Assembly: GCA_025454875.1 (NCBI GenBank)
Contig: JALONP010000011.1
Span: 18,114 to 82,113 of the forward strand
DNA: 64,000 nt
Direction of reading: 5' to 3'
Origin: Bacteroidia bacterium
GTDB taxonomy: Bacteria; Bacteroidota; Bacteroidia; UKL13-3
In this document: one piece after another, positions 18,708 through 27,308 of the stretch
Layout: each line of letters begins with the position of its first letter
Position numbering within the stretch: position 1 is the first letter of the stretch
Program-made: the position numbers and the translations under genes
The notes under the pieces: generated by a model
Databases searched by the model: none
Seen by the model: only the letters and a program-made list of their open reading frames with translations
What the model was told of the DNA's origin: nothing

Positions 18708-19601
18708 ATGAAAAATACTAAACTCACGATTTTATTTATGTGCATTGCTGGATCAAGCATGGCACAATCAGCTGATGCTGCTACGTCCAGCGTATCGTAC
18801 TGCCAAGTAATGCTCGGACTCATCATTGCTCTATTGGCTTTTGTTCTATTCCTTTTGGTATTTACCCTACAAAAAGTAGTGCAAATACTTAAAAAAGAAA
18901 CATTAGGTGAAACATACACGGAAGTTCCTGAACGTGGATTTTGGGAAAAAGTTCTCGACCTCAAACCATTGGCAGCCGAAAAAGATGTAGAGCTCGACCA
19001 TGATTACGATGGAATTAAAGAACTCAATAACCCAATTCCTTTTTGGTTCAACTTGTTGTTTTACGGAACCATTTTCTTTGGATTTATTTACATGCTTGTT
19101 TACTTCGCTTTTGATGCAGCTCCATTGCAAGCAAAAGAATACGAAATTGAATTGGCCGAAGCCAAAATTGCCAAAGAAGAATATGTAAAAAAGGCGGGCA
19201 ACCTCATTGACGAAAGCAATGTGGTAATGTTAGCAGATGCGTCACAACTTTCGGAAGGAGCCACATTGTATACCTCAAAATGCGCTGTATGCCATGGCGA
19301 TAAAGGAGAAGGCAAGGTTGGACCAAATTTAACCGATGTATATTGGTTGCATGGCGGTGATATTCAATCGGTGTTTAAAACCATTAAATATGGCGTACCA
19401 TCAAAAGGAATGGTGGCTTGGCAAAATTCAATGAATGGTATGCAAATGCAACAATTAGCAAGTTATGTGTTGAGTCTACAAGGAACCAACCCTCCGGGAG
19501 CCAAAGAGCCACAAGGCGAAGCTGTCGGTACACCAACTGTTGCTCCAACCGATTCGAGTGCAAGCGCAACTGCTGACTCTACTGTCGTTAAATCAATGTA
19601 A
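18708..19601 (+). CDS. ccoP: cbb3 oxidase subunit III, cytochrome c (CcoP)
   Basis: This 297-residue subunit feeds electrons to CcoO. It has an N-terminal signal-like helix, a second membrane span near residues 40-60, a third near residues 115-135 (PFWFNLLFYGTIFFGFIYML), and one heme c motif CAVCH near residue 192, with axial Met in GMVAW or NGMQM. Classical proteobacterial CcoP carries two hemes; only one CxxCH is present here, as is usual in this phylum. The tail is low-complexity, rich in Ala, Thr and Ser. It is followed 6 nt later by ccoG. Confidence 0.94.
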   Translation: MKNTKLTILFMCIAGSSMAQSADAATSSVSYCQVMLGLIIALLAFVLFLLVFTLQKVVQILKKETLGETYTEVPERGFWEKVLDLKPLAAEKDVELDHDYDGIKELNNPIPFWFNLLFYGTIFFGFIYMLVYFAFDAAPLQAKEYEIELAEAKIAKEEYVKKAGNLIDESNVVMLADASQLSEGATLYTSKCAVCHGDKGEGKVGPNLTDVYWLHGGDIQSVFKTIKYGVPSKGMVAWQNSMNGMQMQQLASYVLSLQGTNPPGAKEPQGEAVGTPTVAPTDSSASATADSTVVKSM

Positions 19602-19607
19602 AACACA

Positions 19608-21017
19608 ATGAACAACCCAACAATAAAAGAAGAATCATACCGCGACACCATATCATTGGTTGATAAAGGTGGCGATCGCAATTGGGTTTATCCTAAAAAA
19701 CCCAAAGGACCATTGTACACAGGTCGTACTTGGTTCAGTATTTTATTGTTGGCGTTTTTATTTACCGGGCCATTCTTATCATACAATGGCCACCCATTGT
19801 TTTTACTCAATGTTTTAGAGCGTAAGTTCATTATTTGGGGAATTCCATTTTGGCCTCAAGACTTGCCTCTATTCGCGTTGCTCATGCTTACGTTTGTTGT
19901 CTTTATCATTGTGTTTACCGTAGTTTTTGGCAGAGTATTTTGTGGATGGGCTTGCCCGCAAACCATTTTTATGGAAATGTTGTTCCGCAAAATTGAGTAT
20001 TGGATTGAAGGCGATTATAAGGCACAACAAAAACTCGATAAACAGCCTTGGGATGTAGAAAAGGCAGTTAAAAAAATAGGAAAACATGCCATCTTTTTTG
20101 CCATTGCAGTGCTAATTGCCAATACATTTTTAGGTTATCTAATTGGAGTAAATGAAGTTGAAAAGCTTATTATAGATGGCCCTACAGCGCATTTAGGGAA
20201 GTTTGCCGCTCTTATCATTTTCTCAACTGTATTTTATTTTGTGTTTGCCAAGCTGCGCGAAATCGCTTGCATTGTAATTTGTCCATATGGAAGGTTGCAA
20301 GGTTTAATGCTCGACAAAAACTCCATTGTAGTTGCATATGATTTTGTGAGAGGTGAACCTCGCGGGTTTCGCAAAAAAGGTGTTGAACAACAATTGGGTG
20401 ATTGTGTTGACTGCCATCGATGCGTTCAGGTTTGCCCAACTGGTATTGACATACGCAATGGAACGCAACTTGAATGTATTAATTGTACTGCTTGCATTGA
20501 TGAGTGTGATGATGTAATGACCAAAATAAACAAACCCAAAGGCTTAATAAGGTATGCTTCACAAGCAGCCATCGTAAATGGATTTGCCAAACGGATTACA
20601 ACGCGAAGCATGGCATACTCAGCCATTTTGGTTGTATTGGTAAGTGTACTCACTTATTTACTTGCCACACGCAAACCTGTTGAAGCCAATGTACTGCGTA
20701 CTCCCGGCATGTTGTACCAACAACAAGAAAACAACCAAGTGAGCAATATGTACAATTTTGAAGTAATTAATAAAACATTCAATACCCAACAAATAGAATT
20801 GCAAATTACCTCACCTGTGGGAGCGCAATTAAAAATGATCGACCGCGAATCTGCTCAATTTAGCTTGGGTGAAGATGGATTGGTTAAAGGCTCATTTTTT
20901 ATCTTGTTGCCAAAAGAAACAATCAAAACAAACAATACACCCATGGAAATTGCAGTATTGCAAAATGGCAAACTGCTTACTACACTTAAAAGCAATTTTG
21001 TTGGACCTGTACAGTAG
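19608..21017 (+). CDS. ccoG: cbb3 oxidase accessory protein CcoG (FixG/RdxA)
   Basis: This 469-residue inner-membrane ferredoxin-like protein has five or so membrane helices. Two [4Fe-4S] motifs are at about residues 265-300 (CVDCHRCVQVCP and CINCTACIDEC), the family's GWACPQTIFMEML is near residue 105, and an Ig-like FixG C-terminal domain follows residue 345. CcoG reduces Cu(II) for delivery to the oxidase. Its place between ccoP and fixH is canonical. Confidence 0.95.
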   Translation: MNNPTIKEESYRDTISLVDKGGDRNWVYPKKPKGPLYTGRTWFSILLLAFLFTGPFLSYNGHPLFLLNVLERKFIIWGIPFWPQDLPLFALLMLTFVVFIIVFTVVFGRVFCGWACPQTIFMEMLFRKIEYWIEGDYKAQQKLDKQPWDVEKAVKKIGKHAIFFAIAVLIANTFLGYLIGVNEVEKLIIDGPTAHLGKFAALIIFSTVFYFVFAKLREIACIVICPYGRLQGLMLDKNSIVVAYDFVRGEPRGFRKKGVEQQLGDCVDCHRCVQVCPTGIDIRNGTQLECINCTACIDECDDVMTKINKPKGLIRYASQAAIVNGFAKRITTRSMAYSAILVVLVSVLTYLLATRKPVEANVLRTPGMLYQQQENNQVSNMYNFEVINKTFNTQQIELQITSPVGAQLKMIDRESAQFSLGEDGLVKGSFFILLPKETIKTNNTPMEIAVLQNGKLLTTLKSNFVGPVQ

Positions 21018-21149
21018 TTTGATGATGAGATCAGGTGAAAACTTTAAGACATGAAAATAATAGCTGAGGCGATGCAAATAAGGTAAAGAATTACACTAGA
21101 AGCCACCTCTAGCAAACGCCAACCAAGAAGAATAAAAATTAAAACTAGA

Positions 21150-21578
21150 ATGAAATTAAACTGGGGACATAAACTTGTATTTTTTGCACTGCTATTTATG
21201 GGGTTTGTGGTGTATATGGTATACCGCATCAGCACCCAAAAAGTAGATTTAGTAGACCAAAATTATTATGAGCGCGGTGTTAAATACCAAGAGGAAATAA
21301 ATAAGTACAAAGCCGCTGCCACTGTAGCACCACAAATTCGTTTTTCACTTATTGACCAAAAACTGGTATTGTCGGTTAACCAACCAGTAGCAGGGTTGCT
21401 TACTTTTTATAGGGTAGCAGATGCTGGAAGTGATTTTTCAGTTCCGTTTGTTACCGATTCATCCAACCAGTTTGATTACGGTACCAACCAATTGCAAAAA
21501 GGAAATTGGAAAGCGACATTTGAATGGACCTTAAACGACACCTTAATGGCAGTTGAAAAACAAATAATGATTGAATAA
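21150..21578 (+). CDS. fixH: FixH/CcoH family protein
   Basis: This 142-residue protein has one N-terminal membrane helix (LVFFALLFMGFVVYMVYRI), a conserved VDQNYYERGVKYQEE segment and a beta-rich periplasmic domain. FixH/CcoH is needed for cbb3 assembly or stability. The 132-bp gap before it contains no visible gene. Its stop shares a base with the next ATG (TAATG), so it is coupled to the SafE-like gene. Confidence 0.9.
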   Translation: MKLNWGHKLVFFALLFMGFVVYMVYRISTQKVDLVDQNYYERGVKYQEEINKYKAAATVAPQIRFSLIDQKLVLSVNQPVAGLLTFYRVADAGSDFSVPFVTDSSNQFDYGTNQLQKGNWKATFEWTLNDTLMAVEKQIMIE

Positions 21579-22279
21579 TGCTGTTCACTGCTTTTATAAC
21601 TGGATTGTTTGGTAGCTTTCATTGTGCTGGCATGTGCGGCCCAATTGCGCTTGCTACACCAACACTTGGGAATACGTTTACGCAAAAATTAATTAGCAAA
21701 ATCATTTACAACTCAGGGCGCATTGGTATGTATGCACTGTTGGGTTTGATATTGGGATTGTTTGGATTTGGCCTCAAACTAGCTGGTTGGCAGCAAAGTA
21801 TCAGCATTATTGCCGGTGCCATTATCATCTTAACAGTAGTATTTCAATACAGCAAAATACACTCTCGTTCCATATTGCCCTTTAACCGTTTTCACGGAAC
21901 GGTGATGGGTAAATTGTTTCAACAAAAAACACCAACGTCATTGTTTGCTTTGGGATTGCTTAATGGATTATTGCCTTGCGGTTTTGTGTACATTGCACTT
22001 ATTGGCGCAGTGGCCACCCAGCAAGCGGTGCTTGGCGCCCTATGGATGGTGGCATTTGGCTTGGGAACATTTCCAATGATGATTGGAATAGGCATGGCAG
22101 GACAATTGATGCAAGGCACAACCAGGCAAAAAATAACCAAACTATCACCTGTTTTTGCACTCATTATTGGATGCTTATTTATTTTACGCGGACTCAATTT
22201 AGGCATTCCATATGTGAGTCCAAAAGTGAATACAACGCAAACGACCGTGCAAGCATGTTGCAAGCCTCAAGTTAAATAA
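21578..22279 (+). CDS. SafE/TauE-like membrane protein of the cbb3 cluster
   Basis: This 233-residue membrane protein has six predicted helices and opens with ITGLFGSFHCAGMCGPIALA, the C-x-x-x-C motif common to the UreH-like/DsbD-like branch of the LysE superfamily. The later LNGLLPCGFVYIAL supplies the paired Cys. In many Bacteroidota it ends the cbb3 cluster and probably helps copper or thiol delivery. It ends with three Cys in QACCKP. It is convergent with the phospholipase/nuclease gene, 3 nt away. Confidence 0.85.
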   Translation: MLFTAFITGLFGSFHCAGMCGPIALATPTLGNTFTQKLISKIIYNSGRIGMYALLGLILGLFGFGLKLAGWQQSISIIAGAIIILTVVFQYSKIHSRSILPFNRFHGTVMGKLFQQKTPTSLFALGLLNGLLPCGFVYIALIGAVATQQAVLGALWMVAFGLGTFPMMIGIGMAGQLMQGTTRQKITKLSPVFALIIGCLFILRGLNLGIPYVSPKVNTTQTTVQACCKPQVK

Positions 22280-22282
22280 GCA

Positions 22283-23251
22283 CTACTCTTCTCTTCCAAT
22301 CATTTGTTTTTGTTGCAACAAAAGAGCCTCTTGTTCAATTTCTTTTTTCAACGTTTCATCATTTACAGATGGGCTTGCAATTGTTCCCAAATCGGGTTGC
22401 CCAGCATTTACCCAACATGTGTACCATATGCTCCCAATAAGCCAAATGCTTTCGCGCATTCTACGTTCTACTTGGCCATTAAGTGCTTGGTGGTATGCTT
22501 TGGCATAACCTTCTGAATAAGTTTTCACCTGCTTCTGACCTTTGGTTACAAGCGTATACTGCGCATCAGATGGATATTGTTTGGAGAGCGTAGCCTCGAA
22601 TTGCAATACCGAATCTTTGGCTGCAAAACTGGTTGCACTCGCCCGCCATGCAGCTCCTAAAATATCATCAATGTAAACAGCACGTCCTACAAAAAAGGAA
22701 TAATCAGAACTGAACAATTCAGGCAACCGCGACTCCCAAAAGCCGTGTATACCGTGCTGGTTGGTTAATTGCCCGTTGTAGTTTAAAGTGGCATGCAATG
22801 GAACATGCGCATCGCCAATATAATGCCCAATATCTGCCGAGTAATGTAAAATACGGTCTTTGTCTTTTGCCTTAAATGCCTCGGTTAATTTAAAACTGAG
22901 TTGGTAAATATGCCAAGGCACAATCCCGTATTCTAATAAGGTATCTTCACTGTACTTAGCCACTGCATCTTTCCACCATTTAGGCACTGTGTCAACTGGA
23001 TAGCTTTGTTCATAATAATCAAGATCAATATAATGCCTTACAGCCTCCGAAGTGTCAGTATACCTACGTTTATCAGGATCTACCGCGTGCACTGTAATGT
23101 ATTCAATATTGCCTTTATAAAACGACAATAACGAAGTGGGCAAGGTAAATACAGCCAATCGATTAATGAGTTGGTGCGCAAAAAAACCCCAGGTGAATGC
23201 AAGGTTAACACAACCTATTAGGAGCAATATAACTACGACTGTTTTTTTCAT
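22283..23251 (-). CDS. Secreted zinc-dependent S1/P1 nuclease-phospholipase C family protein
   Basis: The 322-residue precursor uses the ATG at 23251 and has a signal peptide ending near FTWGFF; the Trp at the mature N-terminus and the following His (WGFFAHQLINRLA) match the zinc-binding N-terminus of S1/P1 nucleases and PC-PLC. The core motif IGHYIGDAHVPLHATLNYNG and HGIHGFWE supply His, Asp and Asn ligands for three zinc ions. The substrate may be single-stranded nucleic acid or phospholipid; sequence alone does not decide. Confidence 0.82.
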   Translation of the reverse strand: MKKTVVVILLLIGCVNLAFTWGFFAHQLINRLAVFTLPTSLLSFYKGNIEYITVHAVDPDKRRYTDTSEAVRHYIDLDYYEQSYPVDTVPKWWKDAVAKYSEDTLLEYGIVPWHIYQLSFKLTEAFKAKDKDRILHYSADIGHYIGDAHVPLHATLNYNGQLTNQHGIHGFWESRLPELFSSDYSFFVGRAVYIDDILGAAWRASATSFAAKDSVLQFEATLSKQYPSDAQYTLVTKGQKQVKTYSEGYAKAYHQALNGQVERRMRESIWLIGSIWYTCWVNAGQPDLGTIASPSVNDETLKKEIEQEALLLQQKQMIGREE

Positions 23252-23433
23252 CAAACGAATATCTATAAATGTGATGAAGTAGCAATGGCACTTACAATAA
23301 GGATTTATTAAATCATGAATATGGGTTTGATGAGATTAAAGAGGTATACCATTTCACACAATTGACATTATCCAGACAAAAGAGCAATACTAAAAATTCT
23401 AAATCGAACGTAAGGTATCCAAACATATAAATC

Positions 23434-23520
23434 ATGATTCAATCAGAAATCTTTTCACGCACCGCGTTGCTATTCAGAGCACTTTTATTAACAATGATTC
23501 TGTTGGCCGTTATCACCTAA
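23434..23520 (+). CDS. Possible 28-residue membrane peptide
   Basis: An ATG at 23434 opens a 28-codon frame, MIQSEIFSRTALLFRALLLT then MILLAVIT, a short polar head followed by a hydrophobic helix. It lies 29 nt upstream of the Crp/Fnr-like regulator gene. The surrounding 300-bp interval (23252-23549) holds nothing else that I can recognise. It could be a leader peptide or a chance frame; there is no homology evidence. Confidence 0.25.
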   Translation: MIQSEIFSRTALLFRALLLTMILLAVIT

Positions 23521-23549
23521 AATACGTATCTTCGGGTGGTCATCATACT

Positions 23550-24161
23550 ATGTTTTCGCATCCGCAGTTACAACATCTTTTAGAGCAATATGGGCGCAAA
23601 ATGCATGTTTCGCAAGGAACCGTTTTGCTCGAACCAGGCCAATTCATTACGGTAATTCCTATCGTAATCAAAGGTTGTTTAAGAATACTTAGGCAAAACG
23701 AACAAGGTGACGAAACCTTTTTATACCATATTATGCCAGGCGAAAGTTGCGCCATGAGCTTAACCTGTTGTGCCATGCACAAGGCTTCCGAAATCAAAGC
23801 CATTGCCGAAGAAGAGACAGAACTTTGGGCCGTACCCATTGAACAAATAACACAATGGGAATCCTTTAAAGAATGGAAAGATTTTATTGCCAATACCTAC
23901 CAAAGCAGGTTTAACAAAATGCTTCAGGTGATTGATGATATTGCATTTAAAAAAATGGATGAGCGGCTCTGGCATTACCTAGAAGCGCGTTCTACTGCTC
24001 AACAGAGCAATATTCTTCATATTAGCCACGAAGAAATTGCCCAAGAACTCAATATCCAACGTGAAGCAGCTACTCGTTTGCTCAAAAAACTGAAAGAAAC
24101 TGGCTATATAGAAACCGGTCGGAATGAAATTAAAATCATCAAAAAAAGTTTAGAAGCGTAA
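23550..24161 (+). CDS. Crp/Fnr-family regulator with Cys cluster
   Basis: This 203-residue protein has a cyclic-nucleotide-binding-like beta-roll (about residues 20-120) and a C-terminal HTH (about 150-195, EEIAQELNIQREAATRLLKKLK). Instead of a cAMP phosphate-binding cassette it carries ESCAMSLTCCAMHKASE at about residues 66-82, with three Cys. The fourth-ligand pattern of Fnr is absent, so a thiol- or persulfide-based switch is plausible. The operon it precedes encodes a persulfide dioxygenase, rhodaneses and thioredoxin, pointing to control of sulfur stress genes. A near-consensus TATCTTCG lies at 23527-23534, 15 nt before the ATG. Confidence 0.82.
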   Translation: MFSHPQLQHLLEQYGRKMHVSQGTVLLEPGQFITVIPIVIKGCLRILRQNEQGDETFLYHIMPGESCAMSLTCCAMHKASEIKAIAEEETELWAVPIEQITQWESFKEWKDFIANTYQSRFNKMLQVIDDIAFKKMDERLWHYLEARSTAQQSNILHISHEEIAQELNIQREAATRLLKKLKETGYIETGRNEIKIIKKSLEA

Positions 24162-24193
24162 CAAATGTTCCCAAGTTCGCATCAACTCCATTT

Positions 24194-24201
24194 TATCTTT
24201 G
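24194..24201 (+). promoter_or_regulatory. TAnnTTTG -7 element before DUF2892 gene
   Basis: TATCTTTG matches the Bacteroidota -7 consensus exactly and ends 21 nt before the ATG at 24223. Together with the gap after the regulator stop it suggests that the sulfur operon has its own promoter. Confidence 0.55.
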
Positions 24202-24222
24202 TTTCGTAAATCAAATACAATT

Positions 24223-24432
24223 ATGAAACAAAACATGGGAACAGCCGACAGAATTATCCGATTGATAGTTGCGGCAATCATTGTCTTTTTATTTTTAAAC
24301 GGAGTGGTTACAGGAACCACTGGAATTATACTCATGGTGATTGCAATCGTTTTTGCATTAACCAGTTTTGTCAGTTTTTGTCCCCTTTACACGCTTATTG
24401 GGATGTCGACAAAAACCAAAAAGGATGCGTAA
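24223..24432 (+). CDS. DUF2892 (YgaP-type transmembrane domain) protein
   Basis: This 69-residue inner-membrane protein begins MKQNMGTADRIIRLIVAAII, the standard DUF2892 opening, and forms two helices separated by NGVVTG, ending in CPLYTLIGMSTKTK. The same domain anchors the rhodanese YgaP of E. coli. I chose the ATG at 24223 because the longer frame needs a TTG that falls inside the promoter. An inverted repeat AGGCAAAC/GTTTGCCT follows at 24444-24479, in the 81-nt gap before the dioxygenase gene. Confidence 0.85.
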   Translation: MKQNMGTADRIIRLIVAAIIVFLFLNGVVTGTTGIILMVIAIVFALTSFVSFCPLYTLIGMSTKTKKDA

Positions 24433-24513
24433 GAAATACAAATAGGCAAACTTCATGTTTAAAATCATGGCGTTTGCCTGTTAAAAAACAACACTCCGAA
24501 TTATCTTTAAATC

Positions 24514-25929
24514 ATGAACATTATTCAATTGTATACTGGCTGTATTGCTCATGCAGCCTACTATTTAGAAAGCAATGGCGAAGCAGCCATTTTTGATCCA
24601 TTGCGCGAAGTAGCGCCATATGTAGAAAGAGCCGCGCAAAACAACGCCACTATTAAATATATTTTTGAAACGCATTTTCATGCCGATTTTGTGAGTGGCC
24701 ACTTGGATTTAGCCAACCAAACAGGAGCACAAATTGTATATGGTCCAACCGCTAAACCAAAATTTAATGCACATGTTGCCACTGATGGCGAATTATTTAC
24801 CGTAGGTGATTACAAAGTAAAAGCCATCCATACACCAGGTCACACCCTCGAAAGCACTTGTTATTTGCTTATTGATGAACATGGCAAAGAACATGGAATC
24901 ATTACGGGTGATACTCTTTTTATTGGTGATGTTGGACGACCAGATTTAGCCCAACATGTGATTTCAGATCTCACTCCTGATTTACTTGCTGGATATTTAT
25001 ACGATTCCATTCACAACAAGTTATTGCCATTACCCGATAGTTTAATTGTGTATCCAAACCATGGAGCAGGAAGTGCTTGCGGTAAAAACATGAGCACTGA
25101 AACAACCGATACACTAGGTAACCAAAAAAGAACAAACTATGCGCTGAACCCAACACTCACCAAAGCACAATTCACCAAACAATTACTTGATGGCCAACGA
25201 ACACCTCCAGGTTATTTTCCCGAAAATGTATTGTTGAATATTGGCGGATACGAACCTTTCAACACCATCCTCGAACGCGGATTACACGCTTTACCAATTG
25301 CATCATTTACCCAAAAAATAACCAATGCAATGGTGTTGGATACGAGATCACCCAACGCATTTGCTGCAGGCCATATTCCCAATAGCCTCAATATTGGCAT
25401 TGATGGCAATTTTGCAATGTGGGTTGGTGCATTAATTAAAGGTGTTAAACAACCTTTGTTATTAGTAACGGATAAAGGTCGTGAGATTGAAACCATTACC
25501 CGACTATCACGTGTTGGATATGATAATGTGCTAGGATATTTACAAGGTGGATTTGATTCATGGAAAGAAAACAACAACCCTGTTGAAACCAATACACGTA
25601 TATCGGCCAGTGAATTCGAACAACAACACCAACCGTCTGTATTGGTAATTGATGTCCGAAATGAGTCGGAGTTTGAAGCTGAGCATGTAGAAGGAGCTGT
25701 CAATATTCCATTGGATTATTTACAAGCAAATCTGAACCGTATCCCTCAAAATGAACCTTTCATTTTGCATTGTGCAGGCGGTTACCGAAGCATGATTGCT
25801 TCATCTATTTTACAAGCAAATGGATATACCCAATTTAGCGATGTAGAAGGTGGATTTGCAGCCATCAAAAAAACCAGCATACCCATTACAACATTTGTTT
25901 GCCAAAAAATCAAAACCGAGTATGCATAA
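24514..25929 (+). CDS. ETHE1-type persulfide dioxygenase fused to two rhodanese domains
   Basis: This 471-residue protein has an N-terminal metallo-beta-lactamase domain with the iron site T-H54-F-H56-A-D58-FVSGH63, further His in HTPGHTLES and Asp in TGDTLFIGDVGRPD, all typical of ETHE1-like persulfide dioxygenases (glutathione persulfide to sulfite). The first rhodanese domain (about 265-360) has lost its Cys (LVTDKGRE); the second (about 365-465) keeps it at about residue 420 in HCAGGYRS. The fusion lets one polypeptide oxidise and transfer sulfane sulfur. The downstream DUF6132 start overlaps its last codons. Confidence 0.9.
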   Translation: MNIIQLYTGCIAHAAYYLESNGEAAIFDPLREVAPYVERAAQNNATIKYIFETHFHADFVSGHLDLANQTGAQIVYGPTAKPKFNAHVATDGELFTVGDYKVKAIHTPGHTLESTCYLLIDEHGKEHGIITGDTLFIGDVGRPDLAQHVISDLTPDLLAGYLYDSIHNKLLPLPDSLIVYPNHGAGSACGKNMSTETTDTLGNQKRTNYALNPTLTKAQFTKQLLDGQRTPPGYFPENVLLNIGGYEPFNTILERGLHALPIASFTQKITNAMVLDTRSPNAFAAGHIPNSLNIGIDGNFAMWVGALIKGVKQPLLLVTDKGREIETITRLSRVGYDNVLGYLQGGFDSWKENNNPVETNTRISASEFEQQHQPSVLVIDVRNESEFEAEHVEGAVNIPLDYLQANLNRIPQNEPFILHCAGGYRSMIASSILQANGYTQFSDVEGGFAAIKKTSIPITTFVCQKIKTEYA

Positions 25930-26125
25930 ATCCATTCCAGTACTTATCGTTATAGCAGTTGCTGGTATTGGCGCATTTATTGGCTGGTTATATGCAACCA
26001 CAATTGGATGCCAAAATGGGACATGTGCAATTACGTCTTCTCCTGTCAATAATTCACTTTACGGAGCCTTTATGGGTGGTGTTCTTGGCAATATCCTTAC
26101 TGACTATTTACCAACAAAAAAATGA
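25922..26125 (+). CDS. DUF6132 small membrane protein with GCxxGxC motif
   Basis: This 67-residue protein starts at the ATG at 25922, overlapping the dioxygenase gene by 8 nt. Two helices (IPVLIVIAVAGIGAFIGWLY and a C-terminal GAFMGGVLGNIL) flank GCQNGTCAITS. The same G-C-x-x-G-x-C pattern occurs in the small membrane protein at 26776, suggesting a shared redox, metal or sulfur-binding role. The family is of unknown function. Its stop overlaps the HMA gene start (ATGA). Confidence 0.78.
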   Translation: MHKSIPVLIVIAVAGIGAFIGWLYATTIGCQNGTCAITSSPVNNSLYGAFMGGVLGNILTDYLPTKK

Positions 26126-26397
26126 CTACAGAAACAATATACATAGCCAATATAAAATGTTCAGGTTGTGCGCAAACCATCACCCAAAAGCTAACCCAAT
26201 TAGCTGGTGTAAACTTGGTAACCGTTTCAGTTAAAGATGAACTTGTAACCATCCAACACGAAGGGGTTTTACAACGAACCGATTTCACAAATAGGCTGCA
26301 ATCGTTAGGTTACCCAGAGGCAAATACCGACAACGGTTTGCTTACCCAAGCTAAAAGTTACGCAAGTTGCATGATAGGCAAACTCAATAACCGCTGA
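26122..26397 (+). CDS. Heavy-metal-associated (HMA) domain protein
   Basis: This 91-residue protein has a ferredoxin-like HMA fold with the metal site MTTETIYIANIKCSGCAQTI (Cys at about 13 and 16). The domain fills about residues 1-68; the tail LLTQAKSYASCMIGK adds a third Cys. Such proteins bind Cu(I) or Zn(II); inside a sulfur operon it could also carry sulfur or protect against copper-persulfide chemistry. It is coupled to DUF6132 by a 4-nt overlap. Confidence 0.85.
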   Translation: MTTETIYIANIKCSGCAQTITQKLTQLAGVNLVTVSVKDELVTIQHEGVLQRTDFTNRLQSLGYPEANTDNGLLTQAKSYASCMIGKLNNR

Positions 26398-26456
26398 TAG
26401 CCAATCTGATTTTTTACAAGCAACAACCATTTATTATCAAAAAAATAACATTAACA

Positions 26457-26789
26457 ATGATCGACTCACTTAAACAACTATTTGGCTTAGGCCCTCAAAC
26501 TGATTATGCGACCTTAGTAAAAGAAGGCGCTCTAATTGTAGATGTTCGCAGTAAAGGCGAATATGCTGGCGGACACATACCAGGTTCCATTAATATTCCA
26601 GTTGATACTTTGCCTCAAAACTTAAGTAAACTCAAAAACAAAAATCAAACAATCATCACTTGTTGTGCATCGGGCATGCGAAGCGGAGCAGCTAAGGGCA
26701 TGCTCAAAGCCAATGGTTACCAAACAGTATACAATGGAGGCAATTGGTTCTCGCTCCAAAAACAACTTGCATCAAATGAAAATCAGTAA
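26457..26789 (+). CDS. Single-domain rhodanese-like sulfurtransferase
   Basis: This 110-residue cytosolic protein has the CH2A motif IVDVRSKGEYAGGHIPGSIN and the active-site loop C70-ASGMRS, preceded by a second Cys. Single-domain rhodaneses such as GlpE and PspE carry a Cys persulfide and pass sulfane sulfur to cyanide, thioredoxin or other proteins. It lies between the HMA gene and a small membrane protein gene, whose ATG overlaps its end. Confidence 0.92.
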   Translation: MIDSLKQLFGLGPQTDYATLVKEGALIVDVRSKGEYAGGHIPGSINIPVDTLPQNLSKLKNKNQTIITCCASGMRSGAAKGMLKANGYQTVYNGGNWFSLQKQLASNENQ

Positions 26790-27006
26790 TCAAAATTGGG
26801 GTTGGTTTCGCATAACGCGATTGGCAATAGGAATAACCATGTTGGTTATTGGCATTTATAAACACGAGGTGATTCCTGCATTTGTGGGTGGTATTTTAAT
26901 GTACCAAGCCTTGTTAAATACAGGTTGTGCAAGCGGCAATTGTTTAACACAACCACCTAACCCAAACCCAAAACCTGAAAATATTACATATGAGGAGATA
27001 AAATGA
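26776..27006 (+). CDS. Small membrane protein with GCxxGxC motif (YgaP-TM-like)
   Basis: This 76-residue protein starts at the ATG at 26776 inside the end of the rhodanese gene (14-nt overlap) and ends in a 4-nt overlap with the thioredoxin gene. Two hydrophobic segments ([20 protein letters not shown] and [15 protein letters not shown]) are followed by GCASGNC and a Pro/Asn-rich tail. The motif matches GCQNGTC of the DUF6132 protein in the same operon. No firm family assignment; it resembles DUF2892-type anchors. Confidence 0.75.
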   Translation: MKISNQNWGWFRITRLAIGITMLVIGIYKHEVIPAFVGGILMYQALLNTGCASGNCLTQPPNPNPKPENITYEEIK

Positions 27007-27305
27007 TGAGTACACCATTTAACGAGTTAATTGCGGGCAACAAACCAGTATTGGTTGATTTTTTTGCTGAGTGGTGCGGCCCCTGCAAAATGATGAAGCC
27101 CATTTTAGAGGAGCTAAAACAAGAAATTGGCGACAACGCACATATCATCAAAATTGATGTAGACCGCAATCCTGCTGCTGCGCAGGCTTACCAAATACAA
27201 GGAGTACCCACACTTATTGTGTTTAAAAATGGCAAGGTGATGTGGCGCAAATCAGGTGTTGTGCAGGCAGGGCAACTGGCTAGCATTTTACAACAATTAG
27301 CGTAA
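27003..27305 (+). CDS. Thioredoxin
   Basis: This 100-residue protein has the classical WCGPCK at residues 24-29, the cis-Pro segment GVPTLIVF and a normal thioredoxin length. It reduces protein disulfides and can also reduce rhodanese-bound persulfides. It is the last gene of the operon starting at 24223 or 24514, where it most likely recycles the sulfurtransferases. The housekeeping trxA is probably elsewhere. Confidence 0.92.
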   Translation: MMSTPFNELIAGNKPVLVDFFAEWCGPCKMMKPILEELKQEIGDNAHIIKIDVDRNPAAAQAYQIQGVPTLIVFKNGKVMWRKSGVVQAGQLASILQQLA

Positions 27306-27308
27306 CAA

